64,000 nucleotides of DNA from Diospyros lotus. Lineage: Eukaryota > Streptophyta > Magnoliopsida > Ericales > Ebenaceae. The position numbers were made by a program, and so were the translations under genes. Location: NCBI RefSeq assembly GCF_014633365.1, contig NC_068346.1, positions 15,397,030 to 15,461,029 of the forward strand. The letters run 5' to 3'. Below the pieces are notes generated by a model. The model searched no databases, was not told the origin of the DNA, and worked only from the letters and a program-made list of their open reading frames with translations. This document shows positions 34,865 through 47,206 of this stretch, one piece after another (the first letter of the stretch is position 1; every line of letters starts with the position of its first letter).

Positions 34865-35109
34865 GCACTAGAGATTAGCACAAAAACAGCACACAAAATG
34901 GCCTATGCATACCAAGAACTCAAAAACACAGAAACACAAAAACATATCAAACAAGAAGCCCTTAGATGATTTTTTTATGCAATTTTTCACAAAATTTCAA
35001 CACAAAAACATTGAGGGACCTAAAAACACTAAAAACCACACAAAATTAGCCACTGAGAAACACAAAATGGCCCAAAAAGTGGTCTAAACGTTGGAATTTG
35101 GCCAAAAAA

Positions 35110-36340
35110 TGGCTGTTGAACCACTCCAGAATTAGATATCTCTATATATCTCTTCTCTTCTCTAGTTTGCAGCAAAGTGCACCCTAGGTCGTCTCTCACA
35201 AGGAGCCTCACCTTCTTCTACCAACAAGGAGAACCAATATAAACAACAGTTTGTTTAGGGGGGGGTTTTGATAGAAAACTAAGTAACAAAATAGAAAACA
35301 CAAGGATAGATGAAAATCAGTAAATGAAATGCAACCAGCTGTGTATTTGTCCCCTATGTGAAATCTTCCTCGTCCAACCTATAAATCTTGGTTTGTTAGA
35401 TGTTTTAATCTCCGGATATCAAACTTAAAGCATCCCTAACAACCGTCCAAGGATTAGAATGATTGGAACAACAAAATGAATACAGAAATCTCTTATAAAC
35501 AAAATGCAACCATTCACTCTCTATTCAACCCATTCGGAGCTATGCAAGAACAACCATTCAAGCACATTATATTCATTTCCGAGATGTTATACCAACCGGC
35601 TACAACACACTCTGTTCTCTTAAGCATTTAACAGAAAATGAATCCATGCAAATTCACACAAACCTGCCATGAACTCCATGCACTCGAAAGTCTGCTCAAA
35701 CCAAACCAAATGGAAATGAGTAAGATTAAAACAAACAAACCAGTTTTTGCAGCTCATCCGGGACTTAGATTCCACACGGGTTCAAGATACACAACCAGTT
35801 ACAATAGCTCTAGCCTTTCATTACAGCAAGGAAGACAAAAATGAAGACAAAATGGAGAAAACAGAAAATTGCTAACAACAAGAAAAAAAATGGCCAGAAT
35901 CTCCTCTCCTTTCTCCTCTCAATCCGTGGAAACAAGTGCTAAGAGACCTTAAATACATGGCTAAGAAAGGAAGAGCTAGGAAGGCTAGGGTTGGGCCTAG
36001 CCCAACAGAAAAGAAAAGAAACAAAAGAGAGCCCAAAACAGCAAAATCGAGCAGCCCAAATTTTCTCCTTTAGATGAGTCCCACAATTGCCCAAGGCCAG
36101 CCTACCCTCATGAAGTCCGAAATGAGCCACTTCAAGACTTTTCCAGCTGCTTCTCTAGCCCATCCAATATTCCCTAAAGCTAAGCAAGCTTGGATCCATA
36201 GAAGTAAGATAGAAAATAGTGTAAGGATGATTTGAAGTATAATAAAATAGAAACCATGAAAGATCAGCAAAAATTACTTCAAATAACGTAATAAGACTGA
36301 GGTGAAATGCCAAAATATAGCATAAATATGCATGCTATCA
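35110..36340 (-). repeat. Athila 5' LTR (about 1.23 kb)
   Basis: The outer end is fixed at 36340 (CTATCA on the + strand). The inner end is estimated from collinearity with the Athila-like solo LTR at 44168-45521: both share the CGGTTGTTA...GGATTAAAAC segment, a C-run, GAGACGAC...GGGTTGCAC-like words and a final GTTCRACAGCC. The inner boundary could be off by about 20 bp. A degenerate TTGGCCAAATTCCAACG on the minus strand may be the PBS. Confidence 0.7.
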
Positions 36341-36371
36341 GTCATCACTAAAAGGGGGTGGGAAACGGAAG
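36341..36371. other. short Tat shell segment between Athila and a solo LTR
   Basis: Thirty-one bases of shell sequence, ending in GGAAG, the target site of the next insertion. It shows that the Athila element and the 2.05 kb solo LTR inserted independently only 31 bp apart. Confidence 0.6.
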
Positions 36372-38420
36372 TGTAATACCCCAAACCAAAATAAGTAATA
36401 TATCGAAATATGTCATATTTCGTGATGTTAGAAAAGTCAAGTTTAAAAATCTAGAAGACAGTTTAATCATTTTAAATAACTGAATCAATGGAAATGAGTA
36501 CCCAAAACGTAAATATCTCTAAGGAAAATAGTAAGACATTGACAAGCGTCTTGAGACGAGATTTATGACGCTGAAAGAAATTAAAATGGGGATAGTTTTT
36601 GGTACAATTAAAATACAGCATAGAAAATTAAATGATTGTAAGGGATTTTCGAAAAGTCAATGGAACCCTAAAAGGGCTCCAGTTTTATGTAAGAATCAAT
36701 ACTGAAGTGGTTATAGGATGAAATGATAGTTCTATGAGGTCATTAGGGCAAAAACGTACGTGCGTAATTGCAATTAGAGAAAATACCCAAGTGAGATGAT
36801 GAAAAAATTTGGGATTTAAATTAGTAATTTCCTTTATATAATAGTACATATTATAATATCTAATTATATATATGTGCGTGTGTGCAGTGTGCGTGTTGGC
36901 CAAGTTGTAGTAAGAGATTTCTTGGCCAAGAGATATAGTTATAATATACTATATAGATATTATATATACGCGTGAGAGGCTATAAATTGATTGAAGTGGA
37001 AGAAGGAATGGAGGGAGAGAGGAGATGTAATTAGGAGAATCAAGAAAATGGAGAGAAAATAGTGGCAGGAGGCGGTTGGAATTGGCCACAATAGCAGGCG
37101 GCAATAGGCGACGAGTAGCAACCGCAGTGGCGCGTGGAGGTGGCCAGTGGCTGGCAGTGACGTGTGCGGAGGTGGTCGATGGTGTTGCGTGCGACAGTTT
37201 GTGTGTAAGAAGAAGGGGAAGAAAAAGAAAAGAAAAGAAAAGGAAAAAAAAAGAAAGAAAAAGAAAAATAGTGAAAAAAAATTGAGAAAATAGGAAAAAT
37301 CTTCTGAAAAATTTCAAAAAATTTTGAGAATTAATTTGGAACTAGAGGAGCATGCTCGAAGGCAGGGAATTATCCAGACACGCATATCGAGGAAGCTTGA
37401 GAGGCTAAGTCAATGGTATGTTGAGGTTCTAAATTGAGTACATTAGAAGACTGACAAGAGAATCAAGATATTTTGAGATACGTTCGATGTAAGTGGTTCG
37501 ACCCAAAACTCGATTTTATGTAAATGATTTTATCATGTTGTTATGTCTTGTCATGCTATGCATAATGTAGAATGCATACACATGTTATATTGATGAGAAA
37601 TGCATATATATTCATTGGTGAAGTTTATTTATCATGCATTGTATGTTTATTTGGTGACTTGGGAAATTGACGGTTTATCAGGGATGTTATATTACATCCC
37701 AACCTTGTAAGGGAGGTGGTGAGATGATGGTTGGAATGTTATTCCAACACAGATGTTAATGAATGTTCCAGCCTCAGAAAGGAGGTTGGAAAATGGTAAT
37801 GAATGTCCCAGCCTCGGAAGGGAGGTTGGGAAATGATGATAGAAAAGGGTTTCCCCGTGGTCACTAAAGAAAGGTAAAGAGATAATGTTATTATTACATT
37901 TTGCATTCATGCTCAAATCATGTTTATTATGAATCCCTTACATAGATAATTCAACATCTAACTTGGGCTATGCTCCTGAAACATTCAAATGTTCCAGTTG
38001 GGGCTTGCAGCAAAGGCAAGGAGATGGTTGAAATGTAATGACACAAGATGTCGTGTCTGATGGGTTTAGCAAGTTGTCCCTGGATTTTGCTTCTTCATAA
38101 AAATTTGGTTATGTTTTAGTCATGTTGAGAAACTTAGGTTCTGTTCATGAACAATCTTGTAAAATAAAATAATGTTATTTATTACGAATTATGTTTGAGG
38201 AATGATTATGTAATACTGTTATGGTTCAATGTTATTTTTGAGGTTCAATTCTTAGCTTTCGCATTTGATGTTTATGATGATTCTCATTTTATATAAGTGA
38301 ATGGAAATTTTGGGATGGATATGAGGAATGATATGGTTTAACATTAGTTTTGAAATGGAAAAATTTACTATCCCAAAATTATCCTAAGTTATAACACGCC
38401 CGAGAAAATAGGGTGTTATA
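36372..38420 (+). mobile_element. gypsy solo LTR (2.05 kb) with TSD GGAAG
   Basis: Starts TGTAATACCCC and ends GGGTGTTATA. The 5 bp GGAAG flanks it at 36367-36371 and 38421-38425, and there is no internal coding sequence. A plus-strand GCTATAAATTG TATA lies near 36980, followed by GA-rich and GC-rich leader-like sequence. Two near-copies of a 50 bp CCCAGCCTCGGAAGGGAGGTTGG-like segment lie at 37765-37830. The end sequence and size resemble Tekay-type LTRs. The terminal TA instead of CA is a point change. Confidence 0.85.
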
Positions 38421-39056
38421 GGAAGTCTCCCCTTTTGGGAGCTAAAAGTGTTGCAAGGACCTTCTGTGGCGCCTTTAAGAGTAAGGGGGTCTAGCATGGA
38501 CACGTGCGATGAAGGGGTTTAGGATTCAAGGCAGGAAGGGTTTGTTGAAGTACCTGCTTCGGACCTTTTCATTCTAAGACATCTTCAAGACGAATCGGGA
38601 GCTTGTGGTGGGAAGGGTTGAGGATCTTGTTCACTTGGCGAGTGTGAACTCCCACAATGCCTTTAAGTGTCTGCTCTCTGAAAAGACGCATGCCTACAAA
38701 ACAAAGAATTAAAGCAAAAGTCATCCGCTAACACTGGTAAATAAAAACAATCTCTATGATACTGAGGGTTTACCCTGAGAGAAAGAATGCTCATGAGAGA
38801 CTATGAAAGAGGGTAGAGAACCGATAGCCCTTAAAAAATTCCCCTCTTCCTCTTTCTTGAACCCCTTATCCTCTTCTTCGGGGCCCTTATCCTCTTCCTT
38901 GCTATCCTCTTCCTCCTCAACCTAAAAGGCATCCTTAGGCATAGCCAATGGCAGCACAAAAGTGAGACTGGAGGGCCAGAGCATGTCCTCAAGCTGAACG
39001 CCCCATCTTACAGCTATAATATTTTCTATGAGCAAGTTAGGCACAGTACAGGTGCT
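38421..39056 (-). pseudogene. Tat shell 3' region with antisense coding potential
   Basis: The minus strand encodes CTVPNLLIENIIAVRWGVQ, LEDMLWPSSLTFVLPLAMP, then after a stop a Glu-rich VEEEEDSKEEDKGPEEEDKG run. The frame can be followed across the SIRE insertion into 48839 onward. Tat-lineage elements are known to carry antisense ORFs between integrase and 3' LTR. I do not recognise the product. The last five bases, GTGCT, are the SIRE target site. Confidence 0.45.
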
Positions 39057-40624
39057 TGATATTTTACTCTTGTGTTTAGTTTTGATGATGAAAAATTTCA
39101 AATGTATTTTTTTCTCAATCAATGGATATGGTTTGGAAACAAAAATCAATTTCAAAGTGCTTTGTTAAAATGATCTATGATCTTTTATATTATTTGGAGA
39201 TTAGCATAAACAAGTTTTAAGATCTAAAAAGAATCTCCTTGAAATCGTTGGTCAAAATAATTCTAAAGCAAAAGACCAACTAGAACATGTTTTTGAAAGT
39301 GTGTTCATTTTAGAAAGTGTTCATTTTAGAAAACTATCTCCTAGTATTTTGATATCTAATATCTCTTGGTAATGAATGGTTTTGATAAATGATTATATGA
39401 AAATCAATTTCTACTATGTGGATTATATGAATGAGAAAATGAATTTTTAGTATATAAGTTTTGAAGCAAGATATGAAAACTTATAAAAGAAATATTGAGT
39501 ATGGTTGAGAGTGATTTGAAAAACTTGCTTGTTGAGAGTGATTTCTTTCAAAATATACTTTTGATGATCTCAACTTGCTTTCAAAATAATCAAAATGAGG
39601 ATTCAAAAGAATCAAATGAGGATTTGATAAATTTTCAATCTTTTCAAAAGGATAGTCGACTATTTTGGTTGTTCTGTCGACTATTCAAGGCATCTGTCGA
39701 CTATTTTTGCCATCTGTCGACTATCGAGTAAGGATAGTCGGTCGACTATGACTTTTGGTCTGTTGACTATTGTTGTTCATAAAATTCAAAAATTTCTTCA
39801 TATTTCTGCATCTGTCAACTATACAAATGTGTCTGTCGACTATTGTAAATTTTGTGTTATAAGATAGTCGACTATTCATTTTGTCTGTCGACTATTTCTT
39901 GCTTTACTTGTAAAAATAGTCAACTATGCATTTCTTCTGTCGACTATTTCTTTTTGCAGAAAGCTCCAACGGCTCCAAACGGCTATATTTCTCTTCAACC
40001 TTGTGGGACACTTATATATACATGTCATAGATGATCAAGAGAAGGCTAATGGATGAGAATGAAATTATTTGAGCTTACTGTTATTCTCATTTGTATTTAA
40101 AATCGCATGTGCTTTAATTTTCTCTCTTTAAGGCTTCGATCTTCACTTGTAATTATTTACTTCAAGCCTTGTATCATTTTTGAGAGATCATTGTAACTAA
40201 GAGTTGTACTCTTAGATTCTCTATTCGATTGTTTGTATTTTTCCTAGCAATAGCTAGAGGGCCTATTAAATTGAGAGGTTGTATTTTTCCTAGCAGTAGC
40301 TAGAGGGCCCATTAAATTGGGAGGTTGTATTTCCTAGCTTGTGTAGCTAGAGGGCCTACTTGTGTAAGTAGGAGGTTTTAGTGAATTAGTTTAAAATCCT
40401 TAGTAGGAGCTAAGGTAGTGGATTAGGTTTGGTTTAAGCCGAACCACTATAAATCCTTTGTGTCTTTTATTCTTCTTGCTTTACATTTATCATCTCATAT
40501 GTTCTATGTTTTAAGTCACTAAAACCTCAATTGGGTCAAAAAGTTTTCAAGTTTCTACCAAGCTTTTAATTATACCAATTCACCCCCCCTCTTGGCGTGT
40601 GCCATAGCATCTCCCGTTCTAACA
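39057..40624 (+). repeat. SIRE-like 5' LTR (1568 bp)
   Basis: Contains a cluster of GTCGACTAT words at 39650-39960. It is 59 bp shorter than the 3' LTR, mainly because one palindrome-containing segment and a CTATTTTTTCAAATCCCAACG-like segment are missing. Repeated TAGCTAGAGGGCC words occur near 40250-40350. Confidence 0.93.
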
Positions 40625-40626
40625 AT

Positions 40627-40638
40627 TGGTATCAGAGC
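40627..40638 (+). other. SIRE-like primer binding site
   Basis: TGGTATCAGAGC, an exact copy of the plant copia initiator tRNA-Met PBS, two bases after the 5' LTR. Confidence 0.93.
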
Positions 40639-40679
40639 CTAACTCCTTTTTCAAGGTCTAACAACCTGAGGAGAGATCC

Positions 40680-41942
40680 ATGGCTCTTAAGGAAGGTTAT
40701 CCTACTAATGTGGCACCGTATTTTGATGGCTCTTATTATGATTTTTGGAGAAAAAGAATTTGTATTTTCATGACATCCATCGACTGTTATTTGTGGCATA
40801 TTGTGGAAAATGGTTTTGTTTCAAAACCAAAGATGGAATGGGATGATCGTGATAAAATGATTTTTTCTTTAAATATTAGAGCTATGCATATTTTACATCA
40901 TGCCCTAAGTGATGATATTTATGGTAAAGTTTCTAAGTGCTCTAGTGCTAAAGAGATATTGAGTACTCTTGATTCATTATATCTCTCTGACAAATCTTGT
41001 GAGCATGTTGATGAAAGAGTGCAGGGTGAAAATTCATTGAATCATCAACAAATAGAGAAGGAAGAAAATTCAAAACCCATCCCGTGCTTCATAGCTCAAG
41101 AAGAAGAGGAGGTAACCTCTACTTCTACTTATGATTTTGATGATAGTAATGATATTGAAAATGATCATGAGTCTAGTTCTTTGAATGCTAAAAATGATGA
41201 TCATGATACTTTTTCAAATGAAGAGTTATTGAATGCTTTTAATGATTTATATGAAAATTTTGAAAAGCTTTGTTTGAAAAATAAATCTGTTCAAAAGAAA
41301 TTAAATCTACTGTCAAATGAATTGGAAGTATTGAGATCAAATAATGAATATTTTCTTGCTTCCAATAAAGAATTTTCAAAGGAAAATGCTTTGGAAGAAT
41401 TTGAATTGAAATCCTCGAACAGTGCATTAAATGAGAAATCCATTTTAAAAGAAGAGATTTCAAATTCTTGTGATCATAACAAAGGTGTTGAAATTTTTCA
41501 TAGTCCAAGAGCAAAAGCCAAGAGCTCACATTTACACACCTATCATGAAATTAAATGCTTTTATTGTGGTAAATTAGGTCACATTGCATACAACTGTCCT
41601 TTAAAAAGGAAATCGTATTCTGGACCTAAAATGAAATGGATTCCTAAGGAAACCAAGCCTTTAAATGTTTCTCATGCAAATCCCCAAGAATCCAAGCATG
41701 TTTTGATACCTCAAAACTCTCATTTTAAGAGGAATGTGCATAAGGATAAGAAGCAAACAATTTTCATAAAGAGGAAACGTAAGTCCTTTGCTTCACATCC
41801 TAACTATTGGTATCATGTTTTTAACAAAGATTTTATAAGGAACTATCCCAAGGTTCTTAAACAAGTATGGGTTCCAAAGGGAACCTTCTATGCTAACAGT
41901 GGTGATCCCAAGGTGGTTTGGGCACCAAAGGCTTGTGGATAG
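40680..41942 (+). CDS. SIRE-like copia gag, 420 aa, open
   Basis: Capsid/nucleocapsid protein of the copia element. The ATG at 40680 follows the PBS by 42 bp. Residues 1-110 form the copia gag core: YFDGSYYDFWRKRICIF, then LWHIVENGF and SAKEILSTLDSLY. The middle is acidic and Asn/Ser-rich with a coiled-coil-like LLSNELEVLRSN segment. A CFYCGKLGHIAYNC zinc knuckle (CX2CX4HX4C) lies near residue 295. The C-terminus is basic and ends with the VWVPKG and VWAPKACG words seen in this lineage. The frame is open throughout, in contrast to the pol. It is shorter than expected because the sequence between the capsid core and the acidic middle looks contracted (inference). It may still be expressed, but the element cannot transpose on its own. 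Confidence 0.85.
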   Translation: MALKEGYPTNVAPYFDGSYYDFWRKRICIFMTSIDCYLWHIVENGFVSKPKMEWDDRDKMIFSLNIRAMHILHHALSDDIYGKVSKCSSAKEILSTLDSLYLSDKSCEHVDERVQGENSLNHQQIEKEENSKPIPCFIAQEEEEVTSTSTYDFDDSNDIENDHESSSLNAKNDDHDTFSNEELLNAFNDLYENFEKLCLKNKSVQKKLNLLSNELEVLRSNNEYFLASNKEFSKENALEEFELKSSNSALNEKSILKEEISNSCDHNKGVEIFHSPRAKAKSSHLHTYHEIKCFYCGKLGHIAYNCPLKRKSYSGPKMKWIPKETKPLNVSHANPQESKHVLIPQNSHFKRNVHKDKKQTIFIKRKRKSFASHPNYWYHVFNKDFIRNYPKVLKQVWVPKGTFYANSGDPKVVWAPKACG

Positions 41943-44162
41943 TTATTTGTGCAGGTTGCTTGACATCCAAATGAACTTTAAAGAGAAATTCTTGTGGATG
42001 AGTCAAGCATGAAGGAAAAGGGGATGAAAAGAGATTCAACCCCAAAAGATGTATTGTCATCCAATAGTAAGATTTTATTAATTAAAATCTTGGTGGTACA
42101 TTTCTATCCCTAAATTCTCTATGTTTAATAATTTTGATGATTTTGAATTATAAGTGTGCCATTATGATTTTGTTGAAAATTTTCTATTCATAATGTCAAA
42201 TATATTGGTTTCTCAAAATTAAGGGATATTTATAGTGTTATGATATAGGCAGTGACTAAGGGGGAGAATAAAATTTGTTTCCCTAAATTTTGTGCTAGAA
42301 AATATTGTCTTGATAAATGGTCTTAAGCTCAACCTAATTAGCATATGTCAATCGTGTGACAAAAGATATTAAATATGCTTGAATGCCTAATCATGTGATG
42401 TATCTTGTCACAAAGCAAATGAAATGAAGATCATAGAAAACAGGATAGAAATTGTGCATAGACTTATTCTCATCTAGTACAAGAGAAATGCCTAGTATCA
42501 TTCATCTCCTATCTATTTATCTATGGCATAATGAACTAAGTCATGCAAATATAAATATGCTTCTATAATCTATCCAAACATGATCTTGTTGAGAAACTGC
42601 CTAAAGCTAAATATGAAAAATATTTGAGGCATCCATGAAAGGCTAACAAATAAGTATATCATTTAAGCCTTCAAAACTTGGCTATATCATAAAAGACTAG
42701 GTCATGTGAGCATGAATGTTGTTGACTATCTATCCAACGTGATTTTGTTGAGAGATTGCCTAAGAACAAATATGAAAGAAACCACATCTGTGGTGCATGA
42801 ATGAAAGGCAAATAAATAAGTTTATGTTTAAAAATGAGGGTTCAACCTTTAGGCCTCTAAGTTTACTTCATTTAGATATTTGTGGTCCTATGAGAACTCT
42901 AAACTTAGGTGAAAAATAATATGTGCTAATTATTATGAATGATTACTCTAGGTTCACTTAATAATATTTCTTATATCTAAGAGTGAAACATTTAGCCCAT
43001 TTGAAATATTTTCAAAAGATAAAAGTATGTGTATTTCAAAAATTAGAAAGTGAACATGGGGATATGTTGAAATGAACAATTCAAGCACTATTGTGAAGAA
43101 AAATGATATTGGTCATAATTTTCTAGTGCTAGAACAAAATGAGGTAGTTAAAAAAAAAAAATAGATCTTTACAATAAATGGCTAAGAATTGTGCTATGTG
43201 ACAAAATTCCTTTTTAGTCCAAGCCATTAACACCTCATGTTATATGTTGAATAGGATTTTTATAAAGCCTATCTTAAAGAAAACCCCTATGAGTTATAAA
43301 CCAAATATTCCATATTTTCATGTTTTTGGCAGTACATGTTTTATTCTTAATAGTGGTAAAAACTCTTTAGAAAAGATTTGATGAAAGAATTTTCTTAAGA
43401 TATTCTACTCAAAGTAAAGCATATAGAGTATTTAATAATATGACTCTAAAAATAGAAGAATCTATTCTAGTTATAGTTAATTATGTGAGGGTTGAAGTTT
43501 CAAAACCCAAGAAAGGTGGTGATAAAGAATTAGGATAAAGATTTGAAAAATTCTCATTAGATCATTAGAATCAAATCTATCAAATGATAATAAGCTTAAT
43601 TGCTTAATGAAGAAAATGTAGCTCATGAAAAGAGAAAATCATCATTTCTAAGAGAAAATGTGTGCAAGATAATGAGATCATAGAAAATGTTTCTAGAAAA
43701 ATTAGAACAAGATCTTCTCATTAGTAATAAGTGTTAATATGATGTCTTTATATCTCAAGAAAGCCAAAAATCATTAAGAAAGCCTTGAATGATGAAAATT
43801 GGTTTATGGCTATGCAAGAAGGGCTAAATAAATTTGAAAGAAGTGATGTGTGCGATTGGTTCCAAGACCTAAAGATCACCCAACCATATGAACCAAATGA
43901 TTGTTTAGAATCAAAATGGATAAAAGAGGAATAGAGCTAGATTAGTAGCTTAAGAGTATAATCAAGTAAAAGGGGAAGATCATAATAAAACCTATGCTCC
44001 CGTAGCAAGTCTAGAAGCCATAAAAATGTTGTTGGCATTTGCATTCCATAATTCTTTAAGCTATATCAAAAGAAAGTTAGAGTGCCTCTTTAAGTGGTTA
44101 TAAATAAGGAAATATATGCGGAACAAACTCCCAATCTTAAGAATCCTCAATATGAGAATCAT
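41943..44162 (+). pseudogene. SIRE-like pol remnant: GAG-pre-integrase, integrase, start of RT
   Basis: Recognisable words in broken frames: GHVSMNVVDYLSNV (about 42700), SKFTSFRYLWSYE and IICANYYE-LL-VH (integrase core start, about 42850-42960), YKPNIPYFHVFGSTCF (about 43290), ALNDENWFMAMQEGLNKFE (RT start, about 43785) and ENHVV at the insertion point. Frequent stops and indels. A GAG-pre-integrase segment seems partially duplicated at 42570-42640 and 42730-42800. Confidence 0.7.
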
Positions 44163-44167
44163 GTGGT

Positions 44168-45521
44168 TGATAGGGCACATATTTTCATATTATTTAGCCC
44201 TCATATTTAGTCTTTTTGCACATTAGTTGTGTCATTTTATTCATCTTGATTTTATTTCATTTTATTTTATAGGAATTGGGCTTCACACTATTTTACTTTA
44301 TTTTTCCAGGTTTAGGGCTATGGGGCATGAGACGTCTTGATGGCAATGAGATATCTTGGAAATTGGAGATAGAGAAGTAAGGGCAATTTTAGCAGATTTA
44401 ACCTCCTGCACTTCCTTCAGTATTTTGGCCAAGATAAAATTCCAGAATGAAGATGATGTCTTCAGAGATACTATAGAGAACTTCTTGGGCTTTCTGGAAT
44501 GGTATGGTTTTTCCAAATCCGAGTTGGTTTGGGCCTTCAAACAGCACTTCAAAGTCGGGGCTAGGAAGTTGGGTCAAATTAGAAAAGCTGCACAGATGCT
44601 GATTCTTTAAAAGGCCATATCTTGGGCGTCCGATATCCAAATCAAGTGATTTAAAAGCCCAAATTCATCTAATATTCCTGATATACAATTCTTATGAAGA
44701 GGCCGAAGCCCAGAACACACGTTAACCTATCCGAAATCGGCTGTGAAGTTGCAGTAACCTAGGGTTTCCTCCTTAAGCTCTACTTAAGCACCTTAAGAGG
44801 CCATTAAAAAAGAGTATTCTTTTGAAGGGCATGAACAGTAGCCAACTTTTCTTCTCTCCATTGTTCTTGTCAAGATGGAAGGCTAAGGATTCTGTAATCA
44901 GTTGCAATACCATCCTTGTTCCCGGTTTGAGTCTTTGGTTTTAATGGAAATCTATTTTTTAGTTTTAACTTTATTGTTCTCTTGTTTCTATTCTCTCTTA
45001 AATCTATGTATGTGTTGATACCGGTTGGATGAATGCATGCATTGTCTTTGTTTGAGAATCCAAGGTTTTTGTGCTCGGTTGAGATTTTAACCGGAAGCAA
45101 GAACAACCTGTTTGGATGGTATTTCAATCAGTCTCGAATCTGTGCAATAAGGGGAATCAAAACTGATAGATTGAACTAAGAGGTTTCTGAAATCTGTTTA
45201 TTGGTTTTCTTTCCAATCTTTGGCGGTTGTTAAAGGATTTTTCTGATTTTCGATTTGAGGATTAAAACTAAACAAATTGTTTATTGAGAAGGCGATGAAA
45301 ACTGGGATAGAAGGTTGGTTTGCAACTGATTGCATCTCGATTTATTGTGTTCTTGCTTATTTTGTTTTCTTTTTTTCATCAAAAACTTCCCCCCCCCCCC
45401 CGTTTGGCCTTGTTTTGACAGATCCGTTTGAGGTTCGTTGGGAGACGACTTTGGGTTGCACCCCTATTGCAAATCTGAATCATCATTCATCTAATCTATC
45501 GGTGTTCGACAGCCCCGATCA
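44168..45521 (+). mobile_element. Athila-like solo LTR (1.35 kb) inside the SIRE-like RT
   Basis: Starts TGATAGGGCACA and ends GACAGCCCCGATCA. The 5 bp GTGGT occurs on both sides (44163-44167 and 45522-45526), and removal of the insert restores the collinear copia RT words NHVV-KLNKALY. It is related to, but clearly diverged from, the LTR of the Athila element at 27397-36340. It contains a C11 run near 45391. Open frames within it (for example 44356-44610) have no domain. Confidence 0.9.
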
Positions 45522-45526
45522 GTGGT

Positions 45527-47206
45527 CAAACTCAACAAGGCACTATATTGTTTAAAACAAGCCCCTAAGTTAAGTCCTAGCAAGTTTGTTCTAGAAGAAA
45601 ACCTTAAAAGAGCTCAAATAGATATAACATTGCTTCTAAGCCTCATAACAAGGACATTTTATGAATCTACAAATGATTTATGCAGCATCTTCAAATAAAT
45701 CCCTATGGAATCTATTTTCTAATTTAATGCAAAGGGAACTTGAGATAAGTATAGTATAAAGAAGATGAAGGGATCCTTATGTCTAAGCAAAAAATTACAT
45801 ATTCTTAAGAAATTTAATATTTTTGAAAAATTGCATCTCAAAAGAATAGTACATCAAGCCTAAACAAATATGGGAAATGCCAAATGGTGGAAAATGAGCT
45901 ATATAGAAATATGATTGGACCATTGCTATATTCTATAGCTAATAGGATGAACATTGTGTTTAGTGTTTGCCTATATGCTAGATTTCAATCCAATCCTAAG
46001 AAATCCCATCTTGGAGGCAAAATGGCTAAAAAGAACACTAGTGATCCATGTCAAGTTATAAGATATTTCCTAGTGTCTCTGTTTAGAAGAAACTCAAATT
46101 CCATTCCATTCTTGTTCACTAAAGGTGAATATGTAGTTGTCGAATCCTATGGATGGAACAAAAAGACTATAGCATAAATCCCCACAATATTCCAAATCAA
46201 ATGTGCAAAAATTCAAGGAATCTTGCTGAAAAAGAAAATATCAAATGGTATCATGTCCAAATCTATTGGAAATCAAACTCTAGATAAATTCCCATTAATC
46301 CTTGAGTTCAAGTGATTTTATTTGAAGAAGTTTCGAACCTTCATGTCTCTCAAATCTATCATTGGTTAAATCAAAGGGCTTTGCCGTCAATCTCTTAGAT
46401 CTCAAAAAAATTGATGAATGATATATTCTTGATGGCATATAGTATTCATGTCTTGAATCATTTTATAATGCTATTTTTCTTGTATGAAATAGCTTGATTA
46501 TCTTTGTGTGACAAATGAATACTTGAGTATGAAATCATGCTTTATTTGCTAAAGGATCATCTTGCTTTTTGAAGTTATCTATATGTAATGATCCTATGTG
46601 ATTACAAGTATGGCTAAGATTATCAAAAGACAAATGCATGTTCTTAAAGCCTATCCTTTAATATGTCTTGCATTAAATCTGCCATAACTTGTTTAGATTT
46701 ATATTTTTGGATGACCACTTATTCTTTGAACATATATATATGAGTGATTACTTTGAAAGATATAGATTGGCTCTGATATGATCATGAGTTCCCAAAATGG
46801 TATGAATTTTTTTTTGCATCTCATGAAAAAGTTTATATATATATATATATATGACGTGCTCAAAAATTATGTTTGATATTAATAATGTCATCTTAAGGGG
46901 GAGCTATCTCTAGTTCTTAAAACTATCTTTACTTGATTATGATTCATTTCTATTGAAAAGATTTTGGTTTAAGGGGGAGATTATTTATTTTAAGATTTGT
47001 GAAATCGTTTGAAATATTTTTATTTAAATATGAAGTTTTTCAAACAATCATTGGGGGAGAGTTTAGAAGGGGGAGAGAGATTATCTTTTGATTCCAGGAA
47101 GAGTCCATTTTTTTAAAAGACTTACCTTTTTGATTTATGACAAAAAGGGGGAGAGAGATATGTTGAAATTGATTTTAAGTTTTGTCATCATAAAAAATGG
47201 GGAGAT
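45527..47206 (+). pseudogene. SIRE-like pol remnant: rest of RT and RNase H, and 3' leader
   Basis: Begins with KLNKALY-FKQAPK-LSPSKF, the RT word KALYGLKQAPRAWY. The frame at 45884-46177 reads YRNMIGPLLYSIANRMNIVFSVCLYARFQSNPKKSHL, matching YRSMIGSLLYLTASRPDI...CARFQ of copia RT/RNase H. The sequence from about 46400 to 47206 is AT-rich with several GGGGGAGA words, as usual before the 3' LTR of SIRE-like elements, and contains a (TA)9 run at about 46835. Confidence 0.75.

Larger units (their letters stand above)
27397..36340 (-). mobile_element. Athila-type Ty3/gypsy retrotransposon, minus strand
   Basis: About 8.9 kb element. The minus-strand order is 5' LTR (36340 down to about 35110), gag, protease, RT, RNase H, integrase, a 1.3 kb 3' region, and the 3' LTR (27956 down to 27397). 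Both LTR outer ends read TGATAGCATGC on the minus strand. The protease motif DLGAS and the post-integrase purine tract after a GGCAATGTAAAGTCTAAG word are typical of Athila. Pol is nearly complete but has a few lesions. The 3' LTR is about 0.67 kb shorter than the 5' LTR, and no target duplication is found, so one end has been lost. Confidence 0.9.

Noticed and set aside
40625..40645. tRNA-like sequence TTGGTATCAGAGCC
   Set aside because: It is the primer binding site complementary to a tRNA 3' end, not a tRNA gene.
44356..44610. 84-codon frame in the Athila-like solo LTR
   Set aside because: LTRs do not normally encode protein, no domain is recognised and the opposite strand has an equally long frame.
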